Assembly (NCBI GenBank): GCA_963842955.1
Contig: CAWJIJ010000007.1
Location: 62,001 to 126,000, forward strand
DNA from: JARFQW01 sp963842955
GTDB taxonomy: Bacteria > Pseudomonadota > Gammaproteobacteria > Steroidobacterales > XN24
DNA length: 64,000 nt
Direction of reading: 5' to 3'
The translations under genes and the position numbers were made by a program. Shown piece by piece: positions 24,984 through 33,460 of this stretch. A model generated the notes under the pieces. It saw only the letters and a list, made by a program, of their open reading frames with translations. It did not search any database and had not been told where the DNA came from. Each line of letters opens with the position of its first letter. Within the stretch, counting starts at the first letter, position 1.

Positions 24984-25946
24984 TCACCCGTAGCGGTGAC
25001 CGTCCAGGATCGCCGCCAGTCCCCTGAAAGCCGGCACGTCGTCCAGTACCAGCCAGGTCGGAATGTCGGTCATGTAGCTGCTGTAGCGCCCCTTGGCCTC
25101 GAACTTGGCGCGGAATGGCGAAGCGACGAAGACATCCTTGAGCCGGGGGGCTATGCCGCCGGCGATATAGACCCCGCCGAACGCGCCGAGGGTGAGGGCC
25201 AGGTTGCCGGCCACCGTGCCCAGGAAACTGAAAAACAGCGTCACCGCGTCGTGGGCGAGCGAATCGCCCTTGAGCGCCCGCTGGCTGATTTCGTCGGGCC
25301 TGAGCTCCGGGGCCGGTACGCCCGACAGCATGCACAATGCCTGGTACAGATTCACCAGGCCACTTCCCGAGATGAGCCGCTCGGCGGAAACGTGGCCCTC
25401 CTCGCCGCGGAGCAGGGCGATGATCCCGGCCTCCCGTTCGTCCGTGGCGGGCAGCGTGACGTGACCGCCCTCGCCGGCCAGCGCGAGCCAGCGGTCACCC
25501 ACCGGAAGCAAACCGGATACACCCAGGCCCGTGCCGGGACCCAGCACGGCCATGGGCGCGCCGGAGACCGCCCTGCCGCCGCCGACCGGGAGCAGATGCT
25601 CATCGCCGAGATCCGGGAGACCCATCGCAATGGCCGTGAAGTCGTTGACGACATGGAGCGACTCCAGGCCCAGCTCCTTGCGAAGCTCGTCTCGGGAGAA
25701 CGCCCAGCGGGCGTTGGTGAGCTCCACCTGGTCGCCGGTGACAGGCGCGGCCACGGCGATGGCGGCACAGGCCGGGCCCGGGCCTTCCGTGGTTTCCAGG
25801 TAGCGGGCGAGGGCGGCTCCCAGTCCGGGGTGATCGGCAACTTTCATCCGCACAACCTGCTCTGCCGGGCCCCCGGCCCGCTGCAGGGCGCAGCGCACAT
25901 TGGTGCCGCCGAGATCAACCAGCAAACGAGGGGTGGCGGTGTTCAT
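24984..25946 (-). CDS. glk: Glucokinase
   Basis: 320 residues from ATG 25946. Family motifs: LLVDLGGTNVRCAL (phosphate 1), VNDFTAIAMGLP with the catalytic Asp, LGPGTGLGVSGL (phosphate 2), the AGEGGHV block, and VYIAGGIAPR (adenosine). Phosphorylates glucose using ATP. Upstream pieces of the open frame precede the conserved start and are unlikely to be translated. Confidence 0.93.
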   Translation of the reverse strand: MNTATPRLLVDLGGTNVRCALQRAGGPAEQVVRMKVADHPGLGAALARYLETTEGPGPACAAIAVAAPVTGDQVELTNARWAFSRDELRKELGLESLHVVNDFTAIAMGLPDLGDEHLLPVGGGRAVSGAPMAVLGPGTGLGVSGLLPVGDRWLALAGEGGHVTLPATDEREAGIIALLRGEEGHVSAERLISGSGLVNLYQALCMLSGVPAPELRPDEISQRALKGDSLAHDAVTLFFSFLGTVAGNLALTLGAFGGVYIAGGIAPRLKDVFVASPFRAKFEAKGRYSSYMTDIPTWLVLDDVPAFRGLAAILDGHRYG

Positions 25947-26047
25947 GGAGACCAAGCTTAGCCAATCCTGGCGCCCCGGGAACCCGCGATTGCTATTCTC
26001 GGTCACCATGAACGACTTTCTGCCGGTCTGCCGATCCTCGCGGGGCT

Positions 26048-26075
26048 TAAACCCTAACGCGTCCTCCGGCGTCTA
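26048..26075 (+). promoter_or_regulatory. Possible ECF-type promoter of the sigma operon
   Basis: TAAACC (26048-26053), 16-base spacer, CGTCTA (26070-26075), about 58 bases before the sigma factor start. The CGTC -10 and AAC-containing -35 fit promoters used by many ECF sigma factors, which often control their own operon. Inference. Confidence 0.4.
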
Positions 26076-26132
26076 TATGGCTGAATCGGGAGCACGAGGA
26101 CGTGCGCGGAAGGTGCGAAAGACGTCAGACCC

Positions 26133-26708
26133 ATGGCCGCCGTGACGGTCGAGGACCCGGCATTGCCAGCCGGAGTTCCGGAGGATTCGGAACCCCGCCT
26201 GATCCGGGAAGCAGCCGACGGCAGCGTGCGCGCCTTCGAAGGCCTGTATCGGCGCTATGAGCGGCGCATCTACGCTCTCTGTCTGCGCATGACGGGCTCC
26301 CGGGACCGGGCGGAAGACTGTGTGCAGGAGACGTTCGTGCAGGCATGGCAAAAACTGGACAAGTTCGAAGGCCGAAGCGGCTTCGGGACCTGGTTGCACC
26401 GAATTGCGGTGAACAAGGTCCTGAGCCTGCAACGCTACGATTCCCGGCGGCCCCGCCTCGCACCGGTGGATGACACGTTGTCCGATCCGTACGGGGCCGC
26501 ACCCCTGACCGCGGATGCCGGCGCCCAGATGGACCTGGAGCAGGCCGTCAGCCGGCTTCCGGACGGCGCGCGCAACGTGTTTGTGCTGCACGCTGTTCAC
26601 GGCTACAGCCATGAGGAAACAGCCGGGATGCTTGGCGTGGCCGTGGGAACCTGCAAGGCTCAGCTGCACCGGGCCAGGCGCCTGCTGGGCGAGAGGCTGG
26701 ACGCATGA
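26133..26708 (+). CDS. ECF RNA polymerase sigma factor
   Basis: 191 residues. Sigma region 2: AFEGLYRRYERRIYALCLRM, DRAEDCVQETFVQAWQKLDKF and GTWLHRIAVNKVLS. Region 4: LPDGARNVFVLHAVHGYSHEE and MLGVAVGTCKAQLHRARRLL. First gene of a four- to five-gene plus-strand cluster; its last four bases (ATGA) start the anti-sigma gene. Confidence 0.93.
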   Translation: MAAVTVEDPALPAGVPEDSEPRLIREAADGSVRAFEGLYRRYERRIYALCLRMTGSRDRAEDCVQETFVQAWQKLDKFEGRSGFGTWLHRIAVNKVLSLQRYDSRRPRLAPVDDTLSDPYGAAPLTADAGAQMDLEQAVSRLPDGARNVFVLHAVHGYSHEETAGMLGVAVGTCKAQLHRARRLLGERLDA

Positions 26709-27280
26709 CCGACGACAACAAACCCGGCGTTCGTGAGAACGGCCTGCTGGCCGCCGCCCGTGACCTGCCGCGGGAAGTTACCCCGGAGCGGGATCTCTGG
26801 CCGGAAATCCAGGCGCGCCTAGGCGAGCGGGGGCAGGAAGCGGCGCCCGCAAGCGAGCCGCGGGCCAAGGCCTGGCCGATCCGGTTTGCGGCTGCCGCCG
26901 CGCTGGTGGCGGCGACCGCGCTGGTCACGCTAAGCCTGGTTGAACGGCCCGCGCCGGGGACGGCTGGCCTGGTGTCCCCGGAACCCGCGATGTTCGGCGC
27001 CGGCTACGACCTGGGTGCAAAGCATCAGCTGGTTCGGGCGAACCTGAGCGAAGACCTGGCTCGCCACCTGGAGGCCCTGCCGCCGGAAACCGCGGCGGTG
27101 GTCGAGCGCAATCTCGCGCAGATCCGCGCGGCGGTCGCCGAGATCAACCAGGCCCTTGAAAAAGACCCGGGCAATATTTTGCTGGAGCAGCTGCTGATGG
27201 CTGCCTATCAGGACGAAATGGAGGTCCTGTCGAACGTGAACCGCATGGCTGGAGCCGTGCCCTCGAGGAACGAGATATGA
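26705..27280 (+). CDS. Probable membrane anti-sigma factor
   Basis: 191 residues with one membrane helix (about 60-79, FAAAAALVAATALVTLSLV), a short cytoplasmic N-terminus and a helical periplasmic domain (LSEDLARHLEALPPETAAVVERNLAQ). The usual HxxxCxxC zinc motif is absent. The role is inferred from position: overlapping the sigma gene by ATGA. Also overlaps the next gene by ATGA. Confidence 0.7.
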   Translation: MTDDNKPGVRENGLLAAARDLPREVTPERDLWPEIQARLGERGQEAAPASEPRAKAWPIRFAAAAALVAATALVTLSLVERPAPGTAGLVSPEPAMFGAGYDLGAKHQLVRANLSEDLARHLEALPPETAAVVERNLAQIRAAVAEINQALEKDPGNILLEQLLMAAYQDEMEVLSNVNRMAGAVPSRNEI

Positions 27281-28155
27281 AGCGCATGATGCTGAGCCTG
27301 ACCCTGCTGGTGGCCTCCTACGCGGTTGCGGCGGAGTCCATCGACGAGATCGCGGACGTCCATCCGCGCGGCGAGGTCGAGGTGTCCAACGTGGCCGGTA
27401 CCGTGACCGTCGAGGGCTGGGACCGGGACCAGGTCAAGGTGGGTGGCGAACTGGGCCGGGGTGCGGAGCGCCTGGAATTCCGGGCCGACGGGCGGCATAC
27501 GCTGGTCAAGGTGATCTATCCGAAAAGCTCACGCCGGTCCGGCGGCACCGATCTGGTGATCCGGGTGCCGGTGGGGAGCCGGTTATCCGTCAACGCGGTT
27601 TCCGCGGATATCGAGGTGACCGGGGTCGAGGGCGCCCAGCGGCTGCAGTCCGTTAGCGGTAACGTGACGACGGAGGCCCGGGGCGAGGACGTGCGGATCG
27701 AAACGGTGAGTGGCGATCTGTCCCTGCGGGGACACGGCGATCCGGTCCTGGTGAGCATCACGACCGTGAGCGGCGACGTGGACCTGCGCGACCTCCAGGG
27801 CGAGGTCAACGTCCAGAGTGTCACAGGGGACGTGGACCTCGACAGCCGGGAGCTGGAACGGCTGCGGATCCGAACAACCAACGGGGACGTCGAAGCGCGA
27901 GCCGGAATGACCGATCGCGGATCGATCGAAATGGAAGCTATCAACGGTGATCTTCGCCTCGATATACTGGGCGCTGTCGATGCGGAATTCGATATCGAGA
28001 CCTTCAATGGTTCGATCAGGAATGATTTCGGGCCGGAGCCGCGGCGCAAGAGCCAGTATCAGCCGGGCACGACCCTGCGCTTCACCGAAGGCGAGGGCAA
28101 TGGCCGCGTTCGTATCAAGACCCTCAACGGGGGCATCACACTTCGGGGTGACTGA
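27277..28155 (+). CDS. DUF4097 beta-repeat envelope protein
   Basis: 292 residues with a signal peptide (MMLSLTLLVASYAVAA). The body is a repeated short beta motif (VSGDLSLRG, VSGDVDLRD, VTGDVDLDS, TNGDVEARA, INGDLRLDI, FNGSIRNDF), forming a right-handed beta-helix-like adhesin fold of the DUF4097 family. Such genes commonly accompany ECF sigma/anti-sigma pairs. Probably the exported sensor or output of the cluster. Confidence 0.85.
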   Translation: MKRMMLSLTLLVASYAVAAESIDEIADVHPRGEVEVSNVAGTVTVEGWDRDQVKVGGELGRGAERLEFRADGRHTLVKVIYPKSSRRSGGTDLVIRVPVGSRLSVNAVSADIEVTGVEGAQRLQSVSGNVTTEARGEDVRIETVSGDLSLRGHGDPVLVSITTVSGDVDLRDLQGEVNVQSVTGDVDLDSRELERLRIRTTNGDVEARAGMTDRGSIEMEAINGDLRLDILGAVDAEFDIETFNGSIRNDFGPEPRRKSQYQPGTTLRFTEGEGNGRVRIKTLNGGITLRGD

Positions 28156-28179
28156 GCTCCCCGGTGCCGGCGGCTGACG

Positions 28180-29991
28180 ATGCTCGGTCTGTTCGCCGAG
28201 CTGAAGCGGCGGCGCGTATTTCGCGTCGCGGGCATCTATGCGGTCGTGTCCTGGGTCACCACGGAAGTGGCGTCCGTGGTATTTCCGGCCCTCCAGCTGC
28301 CCGAGTGGACCGTCACATTCGTCATCGGCCTGCTGCTGCTCGGCTTTCCGCTGGCCATGATCCTGGCCTGGGTTTTCGATATCGGACCGGGCGGCATCGA
28401 GCGCACGGCGCCGGTCGAAGAGGCGCCGATCCGGGGCTGGCATCATGCCGTCTACCTCGTTCTGCTGGCGATCGCGATGGGGGTGCTGGCGTGGGTGCTG
28501 TACCCGCGGTTCATCGGCCAGGACCAGGCATCCCGGGACTCCATTGCCGTGCTGCCCTTCGAGGACCTCAGCCAGTCCCGGGACCAGGAATACTTCAGCG
28601 ACGGCATCTCCGAGGAACTCCTTAATCTCCTGGCCCAGGTGCCGGATCTTCAGGTCGCGTCGCGCACCTCGTCGTTCAGCTACCGGGGCCAGAACATGGA
28701 CATCCGGGACGTGGGCCGCCAGCTCGGTGTGGATACCGTGCTGGAGGGGACGGTCAGGAAGTCCGGCGAGCAGGTGCGTATCACCGCCCAGCTCATCGAC
28801 TCGTCCACCGGCTATCACCTGTGGTCCAACACCTATGACCGGGAACTGCAGGATATTTTCTCCGTTCAGGACGCGATTGCTCGGGAAATCGTTACGGCGC
28901 TCAAGGTCGAGCTCGGGACCGAGGCCGAGCCGGTGATCGCCGCCCGGACGGCGCCGCCCACCAGCAACATGGATGCCTGGCAGACTTATCTGCAGGCCCG
29001 GCACCAGTGGAAACGGCGGGGCGAGGAGTCGATCGCCCGCAGCATCGACCTGCTCAAGGAAGCCACCGAGAGCGATCCGCAGTTTGCCCGGGCATGGGCG
29101 GGTCTTGCCGCGGCCTATGTCGTGTACCCGGGCTACGCGGGCACGGATCCCGAGGAGTGGAACCAGCGCGCGTCGGAGGCAGCCCGCCGGGCGCTGTCGG
29201 TGGACCCGAACATCGGGGAAGCCCACGCGGTACTCGCAGAGATCGACAACATGAGCCGGCGCTGGTCGGACGCCGAAGCCGGGTTCTTTTTTGCCACCAA
29301 CCTGGATCCCGCGGATCCCACAGCCCGGCACTGGTACTCCATCCTGTTGCGCACGACGGGCCGGCTGCAGGCCTCCCTGGAACAGGGGCAGAAGGCGCTG
29401 GAACTGGATCCCACGTCGCCGGTCCTGCATTTCAACGTGGCCGAAACCTACATGGCGCTGGGCTATGACGACCAGGCTGCCCGTCACGTGCGCTCGGCGC
29501 GTGAGCTGGGCTTCAACGAAGGTTCCAGCGGAATCGAATATGTACTGGCCCTGCGCAAGGGAGACCTGGACGGGATGACGGCGTTTATTGCCGATGAAAT
29601 CGGGAAAGCCGGGGCCGATCCCGAGCTGGCCGATGTGTTCATGGCGGCGGCCACCGATGATGCGGCGCTCGCCGAACTCGAAGCGACCCTGGATGAGGCC
29701 GGCGATACGCTGGGTGGCCCCGCCACCCTGATGCCGCTCCTGATCCTGAGTGGTCGCACGGAAGAGGCGCTGGTGCTGATGGATGAATTGACCCAGGACG
29801 GGCGACGCGACCTGGAGCTGGGCCTGATCTGGACGCCCGAGGCCGCCGAAATCCGCCGGGATCCCCGCTTCGGTGTCATCATGCGGCGTCTCGGATTGAC
29901 GGACTACTGGAAACAATACGGCCCCCCCGACGACTGCCGGCTGGATGACGGCGACCTGCGCTGCGGATTCCTCGCGGTTGCCGGACGCTAG
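28180..29991 (+). CDS. Membrane FlgO-like/TPR protein
   Basis: 603 residues. Two or three N-terminal membrane segments (about 17-38, 46-66 and 87-107), starting with the characteristic FAELKRRRVFRVAGIYAV. Then a FlgO/TolB-like domain (SIAVLPFEDLSQSRDQEYFSDG, DTVLEGTVRKSGEQVRITAQ, LWSNTYDREL) and TPR helices to the C-terminus. This architecture is widespread in gammaproteobacteria and often called adenylate cyclase-like or TPR protein, but no cyclase domain is present. Starts 24 bases after the DUF4097 gene; the frameshifted gene at 2727-4498 shares its second and third domains. Confidence 0.85.
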   Translation: MLGLFAELKRRRVFRVAGIYAVVSWVTTEVASVVFPALQLPEWTVTFVIGLLLLGFPLAMILAWVFDIGPGGIERTAPVEEAPIRGWHHAVYLVLLAIAMGVLAWVLYPRFIGQDQASRDSIAVLPFEDLSQSRDQEYFSDGISEELLNLLAQVPDLQVASRTSSFSYRGQNMDIRDVGRQLGVDTVLEGTVRKSGEQVRITAQLIDSSTGYHLWSNTYDRELQDIFSVQDAIAREIVTALKVELGTEAEPVIAARTAPPTSNMDAWQTYLQARHQWKRRGEESIARSIDLLKEATESDPQFARAWAGLAAAYVVYPGYAGTDPEEWNQRASEAARRALSVDPNIGEAHAVLAEIDNMSRRWSDAEAGFFFATNLDPADPTARHWYSILLRTTGRLQASLEQGQKALELDPTSPVLHFNVAETYMALGYDDQAARHVRSARELGFNEGSSGIEYVLALRKGDLDGMTAFIADEIGKAGADPELADVFMAAATDDAALAELEATLDEAGDTLGGPATLMPLLILSGRTEEALVLMDELTQDGRRDLELGLIWTPEAAEIRRDPRFGVIMRRLGLTDYWKQYGPPDDCRLDDGDLRCGFLAVAGR

Positions 29992-30015
29992 GCGGCTTGA
30001 ATCCGTGGCGGCGGT

Positions 30016-30021
30016 TATAAT
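30016..30021 (+). promoter_or_regulatory. TATAAT -10 element before the AsmA gene
   Basis: A perfect TATAAT in the 158-base gap before the AsmA gene. No good -35 is found at the normal distance (TTGAAT is only 13 bases away), so strength is uncertain. Confidence 0.35.
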
Positions 30022-30150
30022 CCGCCAAAGCGCGACTGCCCCGTCCGGCGTCGAGGCCGCGACGCCCCGTCGACGCGATCAGACACAAATGGCCGGCTAT
30101 GCAGGGCTCCACCCCCGAGCCGGCGTCCACAACCCCCCGGAGACGCTTGT

Positions 30151-32238
30151 ATGAAGCTTCTGAAGCTCCTCGGCTGGCTGGCCGCGGCCCTCCTCGTACT
30201 GATCGTTCTCGCGGCCCTGCTGCTGCCGCGCTTTTTCGACAGCGGAGAATTCCGGGATCGTGTTGCGCGGGAATTCGAAGCCGGCACTGGCCGGACGCTG
30301 AGCCTGGATGAAGACCTGAAGCTCAAGGTCTTCCCCTGGTTGGGCGTCGAACTTGGCCGGACCCGGATCGGCAACGCCGAGGGTTTCGGCGATGACCCCT
30401 TCGCGGTGATCGACGAAGCCGCAGTGGGCGTGCGCCTGATGCCCCTGCTCAGTCGTGAAATCGAGGTCAGCAAGGTCCGCCTGTCGGGCCTGAAAGTGAA
30501 CCTTCACCGCAAGAAGGACGGTTCGACCAACTGGGATGACCTGGCCGGTGGCGACGCTGCCGACCCGGCGCCCGCGACCGAGGGACAGGCCGCATTCGAT
30601 CCCTCGTCCGTGCGTATCGCCGGAGTCGAGATCACCGACGCGGAGGTCGTGCTGGTCGATGACCTGGCCGGGCAGCGCCAGGCGCTTGCCTTGCCGCGGC
30701 TGTCGACCGGCCCGATTGCGCTCGGCCAGCCCTTTGACATCGACGCGGAGCTGCGGGCGGCCATCGACGCGCCGCCGTCGGCGCTGCAGGCGCGGGTTTC
30801 GCTGAACCTGGCGGTGGACGCGGCGATGACGGCGATTGCAATTCGCGATCTGAAGGTCGCCGGAACGCTGGAGGGTGAGACGTTGCCGGGTGGCAGCCAG
30901 GACGTGGATGTACAGGCGCCGGCCGTGACCCTGGACCTGGACGGCCAGACCCTGTCCCTGCCGGAGCTGACCGTGAGAGTCCTGGGCCTGCAGGCGGACC
31001 TGAGCGCGGAAGGCCAGCGTATCGTCGACGACCCGGAGATCGCCGGGACCCTCGTGATCGAACCCTTCTCGCCGCGGGAGCTCATGCTGGCGATGGCCAC
31101 CGAGGTGCCGGTGACCGCGGACGAGGCCGTGCTGGGGCTGCTGGAGGCCAGGGCGGGCTTCCGGTACGCCGGTGACACGGCCGAGCTGACGAACCTGGAG
31201 GGGCGGCTGGATGACAGCCGGTTCGACGGACAAGCCTCGGTCGGCCTGAGTGAGACGACGCTCGTCAGGGCCCGGCTCAATATTGATGCCATCGACGTGG
31301 ATCGTTACCTGCCGCCTGCCGGCGAGGCGGCCGCCGACGCCGGGGAGGAAACCGCGCCATCGACTGACTTTCAGCTCGACGCCCTCCAGGGCCTGGACGT
31401 GGAAGCCGGGCTGACCATCGGCCAGGTGACCGTGATGGGCATGAAGATCACCGATACCAAGGCGGACCTGACGCTCAAGGACAGCCGGCTCGAGCTGAAC
31501 CCCGTGGCTGCGGCAATGTACGGGGGTGGCACCACGATGAGCATGGTCTTAAATGGCCGGCAATCGCCGGCTACCTTCCGGCTGGAGCAGCGCCTTGACG
31601 GGGTCAATCTGAAGCCATTGCTCAGCGATTTTGCCGATACCGACCAGGTCAGCGGCACGGCCGTCAGCCGCATGAAAGTTTCTTCCCGCGGGAATTCGGC
31701 GGATGCGCTCATCGCCGACCTGGACGGTACGATGTCCTTTGCGGTGGAAGATGCCCGACTCGAGGGGATCAACCTCTGGTACGAGATCTCACGGGCCTAC
31801 GCGCTGATCAAGCAGAAGCCCGCACCGGAGAAAACCGGCACCGACACCGTTTTCAAAGACTTCAAGGGCAGCGCGAACATCCAGAACGGCGTGGCCCGCA
31901 CCGACGATCTGGAAGCCGGGACGCCATTTCTGAGCCTGACCGGGAAGGGCAAGATGAGCCTTGTCGACAGCACGCTGGACTACAAGCTGGCTGCCACCGT
32001 GTTGTCCACCGCGACGGATCCGGAAACCGGTGAGGTCAGCGACATCGCCGGCCGAAGCATTCCTATACGGGTAACCGGCACTCTCGATAATCCGAAGGTG
32101 CTGCCGGACATGGAAGCCATCGTGAAGTCCGAGGCCGAGGACCTGATCAAGGACCAGCTGAATCTGGACGAGGACAAGAGCCTCCAGGAGTCGCTGGAAG
32201 AAAAGGCCATGGACGAGCTGAAGAAGCTTTTCGATTAA
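30151..32238 (+). CDS. AsmA family envelope protein
   Basis: 695 residues. One N-terminal membrane anchor (LLGWLAAALLVLIVLAALLLP), an AsmA N-domain (KVFPWLGVELGRTRIGNAEGF), then long beta-rich repeats and the AsmA_2 C-terminal domain (SLTGKGKMSLVDSTLDYKLA). AsmA-like proteins are bridge-type lipid carriers between inner and outer membranes. The stop overlaps the start of the next gene (TAATG), so the downstream START-like proteins are co-translated. Confidence 0.9.
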   Translation: MKLLKLLGWLAAALLVLIVLAALLLPRFFDSGEFRDRVAREFEAGTGRTLSLDEDLKLKVFPWLGVELGRTRIGNAEGFGDDPFAVIDEAAVGVRLMPLLSREIEVSKVRLSGLKVNLHRKKDGSTNWDDLAGGDAADPAPATEGQAAFDPSSVRIAGVEITDAEVVLVDDLAGQRQALALPRLSTGPIALGQPFDIDAELRAAIDAPPSALQARVSLNLAVDAAMTAIAIRDLKVAGTLEGETLPGGSQDVDVQAPAVTLDLDGQTLSLPELTVRVLGLQADLSAEGQRIVDDPEIAGTLVIEPFSPRELMLAMATEVPVTADEAVLGLLEARAGFRYAGDTAELTNLEGRLDDSRFDGQASVGLSETTLVRARLNIDAIDVDRYLPPAGEAAADAGEETAPSTDFQLDALQGLDVEAGLTIGQVTVMGMKITDTKADLTLKDSRLELNPVAAAMYGGGTTMSMVLNGRQSPATFRLEQRLDGVNLKPLLSDFADTDQVSGTAVSRMKVSSRGNSADALIADLDGTMSFAVEDARLEGINLWYEISRAYALIKQKPAPEKTGTDTVFKDFKGSANIQNGVARTDDLEAGTPFLSLTGKGKMSLVDSTLDYKLAATVLSTATDPETGEVSDIAGRSIPIRVTGTLDNPKVLPDMEAIVKSEAEDLIKDQLNLDEDKSLQESLEEKAMDELKKLFD

Positions 32239-32819
32239 TGATCGCCGCTGCTGTTCTCCTTGCCTCGGCGGCCGCCTCGGCCGCGCCGGTTACGGAAATC
32301 CGGACGCTGGAACTCGTCAAGGCAGACGATCTCTACACCGTGAATGCGGAGACGTATATCGCCGCACCGCTGGAAGGGGTCTACGACGTGCTGGTGGACT
32401 ACGAGGGCTTTCACCGGATCTCCAGCTTCATCGACGAGACCCGCTTCATCGATCGTGTCGACGACGACGGGGAAGGCCTGGTGTTTACGCGGATCAAGGG
32501 CTGCCTGATGCTGTTCTGCAAGACCATCGAGCGAATCGAGAAGCTTGAGGTGATCCCGAATCGCCGCATCATCGCGACGGTGGTCTCGGACCAGAGCGAC
32601 GTGAACTATGCGCGCGCCGTCTGGGAGCTGTTTGCCGAGGGCGAGGGCACGCGGCTCACGTACCATCTGGACGTGGACCTGGGTTTCTGGCTGCCGCCGG
32701 TGCTCGGCCCGGCCGTGATCAAGAGTCTGCTGCGAAGCCGCGGCCACCGGGCCGCCGTCCGGGTGGAGAAGCTGGCGCTGGGCGAGGAACCGGAAGGGGC
32801 GCTGGCGGTGGTCCGTTGA
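32238..32819 (+). CDS. Secreted START-like (SRPBCC) protein, copy 1
   Basis: 193 residues with a signal peptide (MIAAAVLLASAAASAA) and a helix-grip SRPBCC domain: AAPLEGVYDVLVDYEGFHRISSF, then a Cys pair in KGCLMLFCKTIERIE, and a C-terminal FWLPPVLGPAVIKSLLRSRG helix. It overlaps the AsmA gene by one base. SRPBCC pockets bind hydrophobic ligands, so a periplasmic lipid-binding role beside AsmA is plausible but not shown. Confidence 0.8.
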   Translation: MIAAAVLLASAAASAAPVTEIRTLELVKADDLYTVNAETYIAAPLEGVYDVLVDYEGFHRISSFIDETRFIDRVDDDGEGLVFTRIKGCLMLFCKTIERIEKLEVIPNRRIIATVVSDQSDVNYARAVWELFAEGEGTRLTYHLDVDLGFWLPPVLGPAVIKSLLRSRGHRAAVRVEKLALGEEPEGALAVVR

Positions 32820-32826
32820 CGCGACC

Positions 32827-33384
32827 GTGCTGAGGCGCCTTGGCGGTTTATGGCTGGTTGCATGGGCGGTACCGTCGGCGGCCATGGATGTGGGCACGGT
32901 GGAGTTCTCCAACGCCGAGGGGCTCTACGTGCTGACCCTGAGCGCCCGGCTGGAGGCGCCGATTGATGCGGTCTTTTCGATTCTCACGGACTACGTCCGG
33001 CTGCCGGAGCTCCACGACACCATCGAGGAAAGCCGCGTTGTCGATCAGCCGGACGCGAACACCGCCGACGTGTTCACGCGGATCCGTGGGTGCGTGGCGT
33101 TTTTTTGTCGGAGCCTGACCCGGACAGAGCGGGTAACCAGCGTTGCACCGTCGCACATCGAGGCGGTCATTCTGCCGGCAACCGGGGATTTCGACGCGGG
33201 ACTGGTGCGCTGGGACATGCGGGCGCTCGGCGATAACGTGACCCACGTGGACTATGTGGCAGAAATCCGGCCCCGGTTCTGGGTGCCGCCCCTGATCGGG
33301 CCCCGTTTGTTGTCTCAGGCCATGCGCAAGACAACGGGGGAACTGCTTGAGGCGGTAGAGGTTCGCGCGCGGGAGTCGCGATGA
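32827..33384 (+). CDS. Secreted START-like (SRPBCC) protein, copy 2
   Basis: 185 residues from GTG 32827, seven bases after copy 1. Same layout: signal peptide, EAPIDAVFSILTDYVRLPEL, Cys pair RGCVAFFCRSLTRTE, and FWVPPLIGPRLLSQAM. A tandem duplicate of the preceding gene; the shared GC-x4-C arrangement suggests a disulfide in the periplasm. Confidence 0.8.
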   Translation: MLRRLGGLWLVAWAVPSAAMDVGTVEFSNAEGLYVLTLSARLEAPIDAVFSILTDYVRLPELHDTIEESRVVDQPDANTADVFTRIRGCVAFFCRSLTRTERVTSVAPSHIEAVILPATGDFDAGLVRWDMRALGDNVTHVDYVAEIRPRFWVPPLIGPRLLSQAMRKTTGELLEAVEVRARESR

Positions 33385-33460
33385 GACCGAATGCCCGCCC
33401 TCCCTCCGCGCGTAACTCCAGCCGCGCGGTTTGCTCAGACGTAACGGGTGCCAATGATCC

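Noticed and set aside
27583..29916. 777-codon open frame on the minus strand
   Set aside because: Lies antisense to the well-supported DUF4097 and TPR genes; composition is a shadow of high-GC codons.
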